A stretch of 64,000 bases of DNA from Lachnoclostridium sp. UBA2905 (GTDB lineage: Bacteria > Bacillota > Clostridia > Lachnospirales > Lachnospiraceae): positions 91,247 to 155,246 of the forward strand of contig DEDL01000008.1 in the NCBI GenBank assembly GCA_002349525.1. Reading direction: 5' to 3'. Shown one piece after another: positions 15,949 to 24,938 of this stretch; position 1 is the first letter of the stretch; each line of letters starts with the position of its first letter. The notes below the pieces were generated by a model that made no database searches, was not told the origin of the DNA, and saw only the letters and a list, made by a program, of their open reading frames with translations. The translations under genes and the position numbers were made by a program.

Positions 15949-18900
15949 TTACGCCTTATTTTCAATCTTCTTTTGTACAAGCTTTACGTTGTCTTTACCA
16001 AACTTTTCCCTTAGTGTTACAAGAAGCTCCGTGTCTGCACATACACTCTTACTTCTTGGCATGTGTTTAACAGCATTTTCTGTAACAAGATATATGCTTA
16101 CCTGGTCATCACCATCCGAATTCCATATGACATTTTCAATAAACTGCTCATTTTCAAGATACTCCTTCTTATTGTTGAACTGTATCCACAAATGCCTTGG
16201 CAAATGATCAAATGGAATTATTCTGCTGCTTATAACCTTGCCCGGTTTATCCTCTTCAAGATTAACACGTCCGCATATAAATACCTTGCTGTCAAGATCA
16301 AGATATTTCTTGCATTTTTCGAAATCCTTTGGGAATATAATAACTTCCACACTTCCGTAGAGATCTTCAAGTGTAACAAATGCCATCAGATCTCCCCTTC
16401 TTGTGGTTTTAATCTGCTTGTCAGTTATCATACCACCTACAATAACGCTTTCATTATCATTTACAAGAGGCTTTACTCCCTCCTCTGCCGGTATGAAATC
16501 TGCTGTTGTGTGGGTAACGTTTTCCCTCCACATTTCTTCATATTCTTCAAGAGGATGTCCACTTACATATATTCCAAGTATTTCTTTCTCACCTGCAAGT
16601 ATTTCTTCCTTTGAAAATTCTTCAAGCTCAGGAAATACAATTCCACCTGCAGAAAGGTCATTGTCATCATTTTCATCCTTTACAACGAAATCAAACATGC
16701 TCATCTGTCCGGTGAGGTTATTCTTTCTGTCAGTATTAATATCGTCTACAAGCTTTGAATATACCTGGAGCTTCTGCCTTCTGTTGCCTGGAAATTCATC
16801 CATTGCTCCTGCCTTTATAAAGTTCTCAATGGCACGCTTATTAACGTCTTTTCCTGAGGTACGTTTAATGAAGTCCTTAAGGTCAGTAAATTTTCCATTC
16901 TTTCTTTCATTAACTATGGAGTCTATCACCGGTTTTCCAACGCTCTTTATAGCCAAAAGTCCATATCTTATACCCTGCTCACAGGTTGAAAAGCTTCCAA
17001 AGCCCTCATTTATTGAAGGTGGCAGCACTTCTATTCCCATTTTTCTGCAGTCCATAATATATGCCGCAACCTTGTCCGTTCTGTCAAGAATAGAGGTAAG
17101 CAGGGAGGCCATAAATTCCACTGGAAAATATTTTTTCAAATAAGCTGTTCTGTAAGACACAACTGCATAGGCCGCCGCATGAGACTTGTTAAATGCATAC
17201 TTGGCAAAGTCCGTCATCTCATCAAAGATATGCATAGCCTTTTCTTCAGATATTCCATTATTTTTACAGCCCTTAACCTGCTCTTCTTCATTTCCGTTAA
17301 CGAAATTAATTCGCTCCTTCTCCATGACATCTGCTTTTTTCTTTGACATGGCTCGTCTTACAAGGTCGCTTCGTCCGTAGCTGTATCCTGCCAGATCCCT
17401 TACTATCTGCATAACCTGTTCCTGATATACCATACATCCATAGGTTGGTTCAAGTATATGCTCAAGCTCCGGTGTCTCATATTCTATCTTATCTGTATTA
17501 TTTTTACCGTTTAGATACTTTGGAATGAAATCCATTGGGCCTGGACGATATAATGATATTCCGGCAATAACATCCTCAAGACTTTTCGGTTTAAGCTCCT
17601 TCATGAAGTTTTTCATACCGGGACTTTCAAGCTGGAATATTCCCTCGCATTTTCCCTGTCCAATAAGCTCATATACGGCGGGATCATCATAGTCTATATC
17701 TTCTATGGTAAACTCATGATTTATCTTCTTTAAGAGTTCCCCTGTTTCCCCTTCCTTAAGGTGGGAGAAACCATTTTTTATACCATAATTCACAAGATTA
17801 ATGGCATCCTGTATTACTGTAAGGGTCCTGAGTCCAAGGAAATCCATCTTAAGAAGACCAAGCTCCTCCAGAGTTGTCATGGTATACTGGGTTGTAATAG
17901 TGTCATCTGATGCTCTTGAAAGTGGAACATAATCTATGGCAGGAGCATTACTTATAACTACTCCGGCCGCATGCATTGATGTATGTCTTGGAAGACCCTC
18001 AAGCTTTCTTGACATATCTATAAGATTTTTGCATTGGTCATCTGAATCATACATGGCAAGCAGTTCACGATTTATCTTAAGTGCTCCATCTATTGTAATT
18101 CCAAGTTCGTCAGGAATCATTTTGGCAACGGAATCCACATAAGCATATGGAAGATCAAGAGCCCTTCCAACATCCCTGATTGCATTACGTGCCTTCATGG
18201 TTCCAAATGTTACAATCTGAACTACCCTGTCCTTACCATATTTTCTAACTACATAATCTATAACTTCCTGTCTTCTCTCGTAACAGAAATCTATATCTAT
18301 ATCGGGCATGGTAAGTCTCTCCGGATTGAGGAATCTCTCAAACAGAAGATTATATCGTATAGGATCAATATCAGTTATGCCTAAGGAATATGCAACAATA
18401 CTTCCTGCCGCCGATCCTCTTCCCGGTCCTACCGGAATTCCATTCTCCTTGGCATACCTTATAAAATCCCACACTATAAGGAAATAATCCACAAAACCCA
18501 TGCTCTTTATAGTGTCAAATTCGTATTCCATTCTTTCTTTGTGCTCATTTGCCCTGTCACCGTATCTCTTTACTATTCCCTCTTCACAAAGCTTATGAAG
18601 ATATTCTACGGCGGTGTAGCCCTCTGGCACATCAAATTTTGGCAGCTTGTAATTGCCAAATTCTATCTCCACGTTACATCTGTCAGCAATGAGACCTGTA
18701 TTATCAATCGCCTCTTGTGCATACGGAAATAAGGCAGCCATCTCTTCTTCGGATTTTATATAATACTGGCCACCCTCGTAACGCATACGATCTTCATCAT
18801 TTACCTTTTTCTGTGTCTGAATACACAGGAGAATGTCATGTGCCCTGGCATCCTCTTCATATATATAATGGGAGTCATTGGTAACTACCATAGGAATTCC

Positions 18901-19491
18901 TGTTTCATTGTGCAGCTTCATAATGCCCTGGTTGACATCTGCCTGCTCTGGTATTCCATGGTCCTGCATCTCAAGAAAGAAGTTGTTATCCCCAAATATT
19001 TCATTTAAGGTTAAGGCCTCCTTAAGAGCCTCCTCATAAAAGCCCTTTCTCAACCTGCTGGCAACTGCACCTGCAAGGCAGGCGCTAAGAGCAATAATTC
19101 CCTCATGATATTCTCTTAATATCTCATAATCCACTCTCGGTTTGTAATAAAAGCCCTCAAGAAATCCTTTTGAAACTATTTTCATAAGATTCTCATAGCC
19201 CTTATTGTTCTCCGCAAGAAGTACAAGATGATTGTATCTCTCATCAGAGTGCCCTGTTTCCCTGTCAAAACGTGAACCCGGAGCAACATAAACCTCGCAC
19301 CCAATGACAGGCTTTATCCCTGCCGCCCTGCAAGCCTTATAAAAATCAATTACCCCATACATAACTCCATGGTCTGTTATAGCCACACTGTCCATTCCCA
19401 GTTCTTTTACTCTGGCCACAAGCTCCTTTATCTTACTGGAGCCATCCAAAAGACTGTACTCTGTATGCACATGTAAATGCCTGAACGCCAT
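15949..19491 (-). CDS. dnaE: DNA polymerase III subunit alpha (DnaE type)
   Basis: A 1180-residue replicative polymerase. The N-terminal PHP domain starts RHLHVHTEYSLLDG. The palm contains GPGRGSAAGSIVAY and the catalytic PDIDIDF near residue 400. Finger and helix-hairpin-helix segments follow, and a C-terminal OB-fold (about 990-1070, VIVGGMITDKQIKTTRRGD) ends the chain. It lacks the inserted exonuclease of PolC, so a polC gene is expected elsewhere, as in other Firmicutes. It lies between the crh-like gene and pfkA, the conserved clostridial arrangement. The start is ATG with AGGAGCG just upstream. Confidence 0.96.
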   Translation of the reverse strand: MAFRHLHVHTEYSLLDGSSKIKELVARVKELGMDSVAITDHGVMYGVIDFYKACRAAGIKPVIGCEVYVAPGSRFDRETGHSDERYNHLVLLAENNKGYENLMKIVSKGFLEGFYYKPRVDYEILREYHEGIIALSACLAGAVASRLRKGFYEEALKEALTLNEIFGDNNFFLEMQDHGIPEQADVNQGIMKLHNETGIPMVVTNDSHYIYEEDARAHDILLCIQTQKKVNDEDRMRYEGGQYYIKSEEEMAALFPYAQEAIDNTGLIADRCNVEIEFGNYKLPKFDVPEGYTAVEYLHKLCEEGIVKRYGDRANEHKERMEYEFDTIKSMGFVDYFLIVWDFIRYAKENGIPVGPGRGSAAGSIVAYSLGITDIDPIRYNLLFERFLNPERLTMPDIDIDFCYERRQEVIDYVVRKYGKDRVVQIVTFGTMKARNAIRDVGRALDLPYAYVDSVAKMIPDELGITIDGALKINRELLAMYDSDDQCKNLIDMSRKLEGLPRHTSMHAAGVVISNAPAIDYVPLSRASDDTITTQYTMTTLEELGLLKMDFLGLRTLTVIQDAINLVNYGIKNGFSHLKEGETGELLKKINHEFTIEDIDYDDPAVYELIGQGKCEGIFQLESPGMKNFMKELKPKSLEDVIAGISLYRPGPMDFIPKYLNGKNNTDKIEYETPELEHILEPTYGCMVYQEQVMQIVRDLAGYSYGRSDLVRRAMSKKKADVMEKERINFVNGNEEEQVKGCKNNGISEEKAMHIFDEMTDFAKYAFNKSHAAAYAVVSYRTAYLKKYFPVEFMASLLTSILDRTDKVAAYIMDCRKMGIEVLPPSINEGFGSFSTCEQGIRYGLLAIKSVGKPVIDSIVNERKNGKFTDLKDFIKRTSGKDVNKRAIENFIKAGAMDEFPGNRRQKLQVYSKLVDDINTDRKNNLTGQMSMFDFVVKDENDDNDLSAGGIVFPELEEFSKEEILAGEKEILGIYVSGHPLEEYEEMWRENVTHTTADFIPAEEGVKPLVNDNESVIVGGMITDKQIKTTRRGDLMAFVTLEDLYGSVEVIIFPKDFEKCKKYLDLDSKVFICGRVNLEEDKPGKVISSRIIPFDHLPRHLWIQFNNKKEYLENEQFIENVIWNSDGDDQVSIYLVTENAVKHMPRSKSVCADTELLVTLREKFGKDNVKLVQKKIENKA

Positions 19492-19506
19492 ACGCTCCTC
19501 CTAATC

Positions 19507-19532
19507 CAAAAATACCCGGTAAAAACCGGGCA
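19507..19532. terminator. Terminator hairpin between the crh-like gene and dnaE
   Basis: CCCGGT-AAAA-ACCGGG (19515-19530) has a T-run after it on the minus strand and also on the plus strand. It probably ends the hprK-to-crh transcript just before the dnaE ribosome-binding site, possibly only partly. Confidence 0.65.
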
Positions 19533-19635
19533 TTTTTTACTCTATATATATGCTGTATTTTCTATATATATTATTATGTACTTAATGCTGTACCTGCTCC
19601 TGTCAATACTAAATGAGTCTCTACTGTGTTAAACA

Positions 19636-19890
19636 TCAGATACTCTGAAGACATTTTTCGATATCCTGTATAGCCTCTGTTTCATCATCACCATCCGCAT
19701 ATACAACTACATCTTCTCCTGGCATAAGTCCAAGTGACATCATACCCATAATGCTCTTAGCATTAACCTTCTTTTCATTGTACTCCACATCAATGTGACA
19801 GTTAAACTTACTGGCAACCTGTACAAGTACCGCAACTGGTCTCGCACCTTCATTTTTTGCAATGTTGATATTAATCTTCTTTGCCTGCAT
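19636..19890 (-). CDS. HPr-like protein lacking His15 (Crh-like)
   Basis: The start is set at the ATG at 19890, which has AGGAGGAG upstream; the longer frame begins inside whiA without a ribosome-binding site. The 84-residue product aligns with HPr over its full length. Ser46 is kept (AKSIMGMMSLG), but the phosphotransfer site reads NEGARP instead of GIHARP, putting Gly at position 15. It therefore cannot take phosphate from Enzyme I but can still be phosphorylated on Ser46 by HPr kinase, which is encoded in the same cluster. This is the arrangement of Bacillus Crh (Gln15), a corepressor for CcpA. The gene overlaps whiA by 20 nt. Confidence 0.88.
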   Translation of the reverse strand: MQAKKININIAKNEGARPVAVLVQVASKFNCHIDVEYNEKKVNAKSIMGMMSLGLMPGEDVVVYADGDDETEAIQDIEKCLQSI

Positions 19891-20881
19891 TTTTCTTCTC
19901 CTCCTTATGCTCCCGTAATTCGGTCGCAATAGCACTCAGTTTTCGTAACCTGTGATTGACACCTGACTTGCCAATAGGCGGATGTAACATTGCCGCAAGT
20001 TCCTTCAGGGACGCATCGGGATAATCAATTCTGCACATGGCAATCTCCCTTAACTGCTCCGACAGATTATCAAAACCCATATGATCTCTGATATACAATA
20101 TGTCCTGCTGTTGTCTAAATGAAGCTTCTGAAGTTCTTGTAATGTTAGCAGCCTCACAGTTTACCTTACGATTAATTGTGTTGCGCATCTCTTTAAGTAT
20201 TCTTACATTCTCAAGTTTCATCAGTGCAACATGAGCTTCCATAATGTTAAGTATATCTGATATCTGTGCCCCTTCCTTAACATATACGACACAGTTATTC
20301 TTACGTACCATGCACTTGGAGTCAATATCAAATGAAGTGAGTATCTCCTGTATACTGTCAGCCCTCTCCCTGCTTCCCGCAACAATCTCATAATGATATG
20401 ACTTGTTAGGATCTGTTATGGAGCCGGCTGCAAGAAATGCTCCTCTTATATACCCACGCTTACAACATACATTCTGTACTAACAGACCATTCACGGCTGC
20501 CTCGGTAAATTCACTGGCATCCCTGCTGCTGTGATGACAAAGGCCATCCTTAGTCAGCTCTTCTTCGCTTATAATCTTAACTGCCATCAGAACCGACTGC
20601 ACCGTTTTACTGTCAGTAACAATTATCTGATAATTATATGAGCCGTGACTGTTTTTTACAGTCACTTCAGGTCGAATTTTGAATGTTTTCTCTAATAAGA
20701 TAAAATATTTACATGCTACTGTCAAGTTATCAGTAGATATTTTAACATAATCCGAACCCTCTTCCCCATATCTGTAGCTTCCGCAAAATGACAAAAGAGC
20801 CGCCAGCTCAGCTATCCTGCAATGTCTTGCCTGAGGAATCTGCTTTTCTAATTCCTCCTTAACATCCATTGAAAAAGACAT
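19871..20881 (-). CDS. whiA: DNA-binding protein WhiA
   Basis: A 336-residue protein with the LAGLIDADG-like N-terminal and middle domains (CKRGYIRGAFLAAGSI near 140) and a C-terminal helix-turn-helix (ASLKELAAMLHPPIGKSGVNHRLRKL, about 290-315). WhiA binds DNA and affects cell division and chromosome segregation in Gram-positive bacteria. It follows murB by 22 nt and overlaps the crh-like gene. In most clostridial genomes rapZ and glmR (yvcJ, yvcK) sit directly upstream of whiA; they are absent here. Confidence 0.94.
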   Translation of the reverse strand: MSFSMDVKEELEKQIPQARHCRIAELAALLSFCGSYRYGEEGSDYVKISTDNLTVACKYFILLEKTFKIRPEVTVKNSHGSYNYQIIVTDSKTVQSVLMAVKIISEEELTKDGLCHHSSRDASEFTEAAVNGLLVQNVCCKRGYIRGAFLAAGSITDPNKSYHYEIVAGSRERADSIQEILTSFDIDSKCMVRKNNCVVYVKEGAQISDILNIMEAHVALMKLENVRILKEMRNTINRKVNCEAANITRTSEASFRQQQDILYIRDHMGFDNLSEQLREIAMCRIDYPDASLKELAAMLHPPIGKSGVNHRLRKLSAIATELREHKEEKKNAGKED

Positions 20882-20903
20882 CCATCTACTCTCCTGTGTT
20901 TAT

Positions 20904-21833
20904 TTACTTTTTAATTATTCTGACTTCAGGTTCGAGCTTAACCTTCTTAATCTCATAAACCATTTCCTGAACGTGTTTTATAACCTCAAGTATATCCTTT
21001 GTTGTTGCATTGCCTGTATTAACTACAAAGCCCGCGTGCTTTTCTGATACCATGGCATCATTAACCCTGTAGCCCTTAAGACCACATTCCTCAATAAGTG
21101 CCCCGGCAAAATATCCTTCCGGACGTTTAAATGTACTTCCTGCACTTGCATAATTTAAAGGCTGTTTTTCTCTTCTTCTGCTATTATAGTCATTCATCGT
21201 TTCCTTTATATCTTCCTTGTCACCATGACAAAGCTCAAAGCAGGCTTCAAGAACAATATAAGGTTTTTCCATTATTATACTTTTGCGATACTCAAGGCAC
21301 AGTTCCTTGTTGCCAAGTATCTTTACTTCCTTTGATTCACAGTCATAAACTGTGGCAGTCACTATAACATGTCTTATTTCTCCACCATAAGCACCTGCAT
21401 TCATAACAACTGCACCACCAACTGTTCCCGGTATTCCTGATGCAAATTCAAGTCCTGTAAGCTCGCCATCAAGTGCTTCCTTTGCAAGCCTTGCGAGGGT
21501 AACTCCGGCTCCTGCAACTAAAACATTATTATCTCTTATAAGCTCAGTCATATTGTCACAGGTAGCAATAATTACTCCGTCATATCCTTCATCATCAAAT
21601 AATACATTGCTTCCATTACCATGCATATGATATTTGACACCGGTTTTATTACACAAATCTATTATCTTTGCAATCTGTTCACCATTTTCAGGTGTAAGGT
21701 AATACCATGCCGGTCCACCTGTTTTGAAGGTTGTATGCTTTGACATTGGCTCATTTGTCTTTACATTCTCCGGGCCAAGCAGGTCTTCAAAATACTTTTT
21801 CAGTTCCTTTATCTCAACTTTTATGTTATCCAT
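20904..21833 (-). CDS. murB: UDP-N-acetylenolpyruvoylglucosamine reductase
   Basis: A 309-residue FAD enzyme that reduces UDP-GlcNAc-enolpyruvate to UDP-MurNAc in peptidoglycan synthesis. HTTFKTGGPAWYY and HGNGSNVLFDDEG belong to the FAD domain. SGIPGTVGGAVVMNAGAYG is the family signature, and the catalytic Ser lies in YASAGSTFKRP near residue 230. The compact length fits type II MurB. It sits 30 nt after glucokinase and 22 nt before whiA, as part of one operon. Confidence 0.95.
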   Translation of the reverse strand: MDNIKVEIKELKKYFEDLLGPENVKTNEPMSKHTTFKTGGPAWYYLTPENGEQIAKIIDLCNKTGVKYHMHGNGSNVLFDDEGYDGVIIATCDNMTELIRDNNVLVAGAGVTLARLAKEALDGELTGLEFASGIPGTVGGAVVMNAGAYGGEIRHVIVTATVYDCESKEVKILGNKELCLEYRKSIIMEKPYIVLEACFELCHGDKEDIKETMNDYNSRRREKQPLNYASAGSTFKRPEGYFAGALIEECGLKGYRVNDAMVSEKHAGFVVNTGNATTKDILEVIKHVQEMVYEIKKVKLEPEVRIIKK

Positions 21834-21863
21834 TTATTATACCTGTTTCCTTTAACTTTACTT

Positions 21864-22790
21864 TTATCTGCCTATAACCATCTTTATTGCACCATACATT
21901 CCTGCCATATTACCAAGCTTTGCAAGCCTTGCCGGTATGTCTCTTAAAGCATACATGGAGTTTTTCTCATAATATTCCATAACCTTTTCTATTATGATAT
22001 TTCCAGCCGCTGATACTCCGCCACCGATAATAAATATTTCCGGGGCAATTACGTTAGCAATGTTAGAAAGTGCTGTTCCAAGATATGCTGCAAATATATC
22101 TACTGTTTTAAGGGCCTTCTCATCTCCAGCCTTTGCAGCATCAAATATATCCTTTGCTGTCAGGTTTTCCTTACAAATTCCAAACCTTTTTTTTGCAATG
22201 TCGACTATTCCGGTTGCTGATGCATACTGTTCAAGACAGCCTCTACAGCCACAGCCACATGCTTCGCTTTCTTCCGGCTCCACCGTAATATGCCCGATTT
22301 CTCCTGCCGCACCTCTGTGACCGGCCCTTATATGTCCATCAATTACTATACCGCCGCCAACTCCGGTACCCAGTGTAACCATTACTGCATCCTTATATCC
22401 TGCTGCCGCACCCTTCCATATCTCGCCAAGGGCTGCTACATTAGCATCATTACCTGCTTCAACATTCTCTACGCCTGTAAGTTCTTTTATTATTGTAGTC
22501 AGATCCACTATATCCCAGCCAAGGTTTGCACATTTAAGTACTTTGCCATCTGCCGTAACAGGTCCTGGAATTCCTATGCCTATTCCACTAACCTCACTTA
22601 TTGACACTCCTGCCTCAGCTGACATTTCCTTCATTTTTCTAACTATGTTCCCTATAAGGATATTCTCATCCTCATTTTTTATACTTGGTATACTGCAGTT
22701 TTCAACCATGCTGTCCTCTTTTGATGAGTATAGGCTCATTTTTACTGCTGTTCCCCCAACGTCTATTCCAAAATATAATCCGTTACCCAT
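21864..22790 (-). CDS. glcK: ROK-family glucokinase
   Basis: A 308-residue sugar kinase with the ATP phosphate loop FGIDVGGTAVKMSLY at the N-terminus, the catalytic region VEAGNDANVAALGE (near 120), the ROK signature around GAAGEIGHITVEPE, and a zinc-binding CGCGCRGCLEQYAS cluster near residue 185. It phosphorylates glucose taken up or released inside the cell. Its place in an operon with HPr kinase and a Crh-like protein links glucose phosphorylation to catabolite control. ROK proteins can also act on mannose or N-acetylhexosamines, so substrate range is inferred. No helix-turn-helix domain is present, so it is not a repressor. Confidence 0.9.
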   Translation of the reverse strand: MGNGLYFGIDVGGTAVKMSLYSSKEDSMVENCSIPSIKNEDENILIGNIVRKMKEMSAEAGVSISEVSGIGIGIPGPVTADGKVLKCANLGWDIVDLTTIIKELTGVENVEAGNDANVAALGEIWKGAAAGYKDAVMVTLGTGVGGGIVIDGHIRAGHRGAAGEIGHITVEPEESEACGCGCRGCLEQYASATGIVDIAKKRFGICKENLTAKDIFDAAKAGDEKALKTVDIFAAYLGTALSNIANVIAPEIFIIGGGVSAAGNIIIEKVMEYYEKNSMYALRDIPARLAKLGNMAGMYGAIKMVIGR

Positions 22791-22853
22791 GTTTTCTCCT
22801 CTTTATTATGTGATTTCCCTGTACCAGACACTCAATTGTTCAGTTTATTTTGG

Positions 22854-23789
22854 TTAGTCGTCTTTCCTTGTATTCATCATCATATTTTCGGTTACACGGT
22901 TATACATTTCTCTGGCAGCGTTGTAGCCCATCTTCTTCTGTCTGTAATTTACTGCTGCGCATTCGCATATAATCGCAACATTTCTTCCCGGTCTGATAGG
23001 TATTGAGTGACAAACCACCTTATTGCCAAGGAATTCTGTGTATTTGTCCTCAAGACCCATTCTGTCATAATCTGTATCCTTGTTCCACTCTTCGAGCTGG
23101 ATTACAAGGTCAATTGACTGGGTATTTTTAACTCCTTCAACACCAAATAAGGTCTTGGCATCTATAATTCCTATTCCACGAAGCTCGATGAAATGTCTTG
23201 TAATATCAGGTGCAGTTCCTATAAGTGTTTCATCGCTCACCTTCATAATCTCAACTACATCATCTGATACAAGACGGTGTCCTCTGTGAATAAGCTCAAT
23301 AGCAACCTCACTTTTTCCGATACCGCTTTCACCCATTATAAGAACACCCTCACCATATATGTCAACCAATACTCCATGCACTGATATCCTTGGTGCAAGT
23401 TCAACTCTCAGCCATCTGATAACCTCTGCCATAAATGCAGATGTTGTCTCCTTACTTCTAAGTATAGGAACTCCATATGTGTTACCTAATTCAACAACTT
23501 CATCTGATATTTCAAGGTCTCTGCAGTATATAAGACATGGTACCTGATATTCAAGTATTTTCTTGATCATTGATACACCCTTGTCTTCATTCTGCTGCAT
23601 ATAAGTATGTTCTACATGTCCGATAATCTGTATTCGGTGATTATCAAAGTATTCAAAAAAGCCTGTAAGCTGAAGTGCCGGTCTGTTAACATCATATTCC
23701 TTAATAAGAATCTTTTTGACGTCTATATCCGGTGTGAGATTTTCAATCTTCATTTTTTCAATCAATTTACTAAGTTTAACATAATCCAT
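22854..23789 (-). CDS. hprK: HPr kinase/phosphorylase
   Basis: A 311-residue bifunctional enzyme that phosphorylates or dephosphorylates Ser46 of HPr and Crh. The C-terminal catalytic domain has SVHGVLVDIYG, the P-loop GESGIGKSE and the family signature ELRGIGIIDAKTLFGVEGVK, with RPGRNVAIICECAA near the end. The N-terminal domain (about 1-130) is the usual regulatory fold. It is the first gene of the cluster. AGGGAGGTAG precedes its ATG, and a small dyad AATAC-CTGTA-GTATT lies further upstream near 23821-23835. Confidence 0.95.
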   Translation of the reverse strand: MDYVKLSKLIEKMKIENLTPDIDVKKILIKEYDVNRPALQLTGFFEYFDNHRIQIIGHVEHTYMQQNEDKGVSMIKKILEYQVPCLIYCRDLEISDEVVELGNTYGVPILRSKETTSAFMAEVIRWLRVELAPRISVHGVLVDIYGEGVLIMGESGIGKSEVAIELIHRGHRLVSDDVVEIMKVSDETLIGTAPDITRHFIELRGIGIIDAKTLFGVEGVKNTQSIDLVIQLEEWNKDTDYDRMGLEDKYTEFLGNKVVCHSIPIRPGRNVAIICECAAVNYRQKKMGYNAAREMYNRVTENMMMNTRKDD

Positions 23790-24092
23790 ATATCTACCTC
23801 CCTATTTAGTGTTTATATTTAATACCTGTAGTATTCTTAACCTTATTTTACAGGTTTGGTTTTCTAATTGATATTATCACATTATACTGACGATTTGTCA
23901 CGTACTTTTATTACTTAATCGTATTTATATGGGGAGAATCACGCACCAGGTCTCACGTGCCTTCGAATTGAACTGTTTATTTCAGATGGAAACAGCCTGA
24001 TACCCCACCGTGGTATACCTTGACAAATCACCCCTTAAAGCATAAAGTATTAGCTATATGTATAAAATGAATTAAGCGGAGGTTTATTTATT
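23790..24092. other. Divergent spacer with three small hairpins
   Basis: The spacer between hprK and mrp holds a row of dyads: GCAC/GTGC (23943-23960), CTGTTT/AAACAG (23973-23995) and ATACC/GGTAT (24000-24016). A promoter at 24020-24048 follows. The function is unknown, and no protein frame is supported. Confidence 0.4.
24020..24048 (+). promoter_or_regulatory. Sigma-A type promoter of mrp-thiN
   Basis: TTGACA (24020-24025) and TAAAGT (24043-24048) have a 17-nt spacer. The mrp start lies 45 nt downstream behind a GCGGAGG ribosome-binding site. Confidence 0.7.
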
Positions 24093-24917
24093 ATGAGTGA
24101 ATGTACACATGATTGTTCTTCATGCAGTTCTGACTGTTCTGACAGAACCTCACCACAGAGCTTTCTTGCCGAGCCAAATAAAAAGAGTAACGTAAAAAAA
24201 GTTATCGGAATAGTAAGTGGAAAAGGGGGCGTGGGTAAGTCTCTTGTCACAGAATTACTTGCTGTTGCTACTGCAAAAAGTGGCAAAAAGACTGCTATCA
24301 TGGATGCTGACATTACCGGTCCTTCAATTCCTAAGGCATTTGGACTTACAGAGAAGGCTAATGGATCCGAAGATGGAATATATCCTGTTAAAACTAAGCT
24401 TGGAATCGACGTTATGAGTATCAACCTTCTTCTTGAAGACATCACAGATCCTGTAATATGGCGTGGACCTGTTATCGGTGGAACTGTTAAGCAGTTCTGG
24501 AGCGATGTTATATGGGAAGATATTGACACAATGTATGTTGATATGCCACCTGGAACAGGCGATGTTCCTCTTACTGTTTTCCAGTCACTTCCTATTGATG
24601 GAATAATTGTTGTTGCTTCTCCACAGGAGCTTGTATCCATGATCGTGGCAAAAGCTGTTAAGATGGCACAGCTCATGGCGGTTCCAATCATTGGACTTGT
24701 GGAAAACATGAGTTATATAGAATGTCCTGACTGTGGCAAGAAGATTGAAGTTTTCGGAAAAAGCCATATAAGTGAAGTTGCAGCTGCAAGCGAGCTTCCT
24801 TTACTTGGACGTATACCTATCGACCCTGCCCTTGCTGCAGCAGTTGATAATGGTGCTATTGAGGATTACGAACAGAACTGGCTTGATAAAGCTATTGAAG
24901 CAATTAATGCCATTTAA
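24093..24917 (+). CDS. Mrp/NBP35-family iron-sulfur carrier ATPase
   Basis: A 274-residue P-loop ATPase. A Cys-rich N-terminus (five Cys within residues 1-17) resembles the NBP35-type cluster-binding region. The deviant Walker A GIVSGKGGVGKS lies at about 35-46, and a CPDC pair near residue 210 is the second cluster-binding site. Such proteins assemble and pass Fe-S clusters to apo-proteins in the cytoplasm. It is followed by thiN after 21 nt and has a GGAGG ribosome-binding site. The target proteins are not identifiable from context. Confidence 0.9.
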   Translation: MSECTHDCSSCSSDCSDRTSPQSFLAEPNKKSNVKKVIGIVSGKGGVGKSLVTELLAVATAKSGKKTAIMDADITGPSIPKAFGLTEKANGSEDGIYPVKTKLGIDVMSINLLLEDITDPVIWRGPVIGGTVKQFWSDVIWEDIDTMYVDMPPGTGDVPLTVFQSLPIDGIIVVASPQELVSMIVAKAVKMAQLMAVPIIGLVENMSYIECPDCGKKIEVFGKSHISEVAAASELPLLGRIPIDPALAAAVDNGAIEDYEQNWLDKAIEAINAI

Positions 24918-24938
24918 TATTTTTTCGGGGAGAAACAT

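Noticed and set aside
16063..17143. Long plus-strand frames opposite dnaE
   Set aside because: They are antisense shadows of the DnaE frame, with no starts or domains of their own.
24050..24709. 219-codon minus-strand frame opposite mrp
   Set aside because: It is antisense to a well-supported Mrp ATPase and has no ribosome-binding site or recognisable domain.
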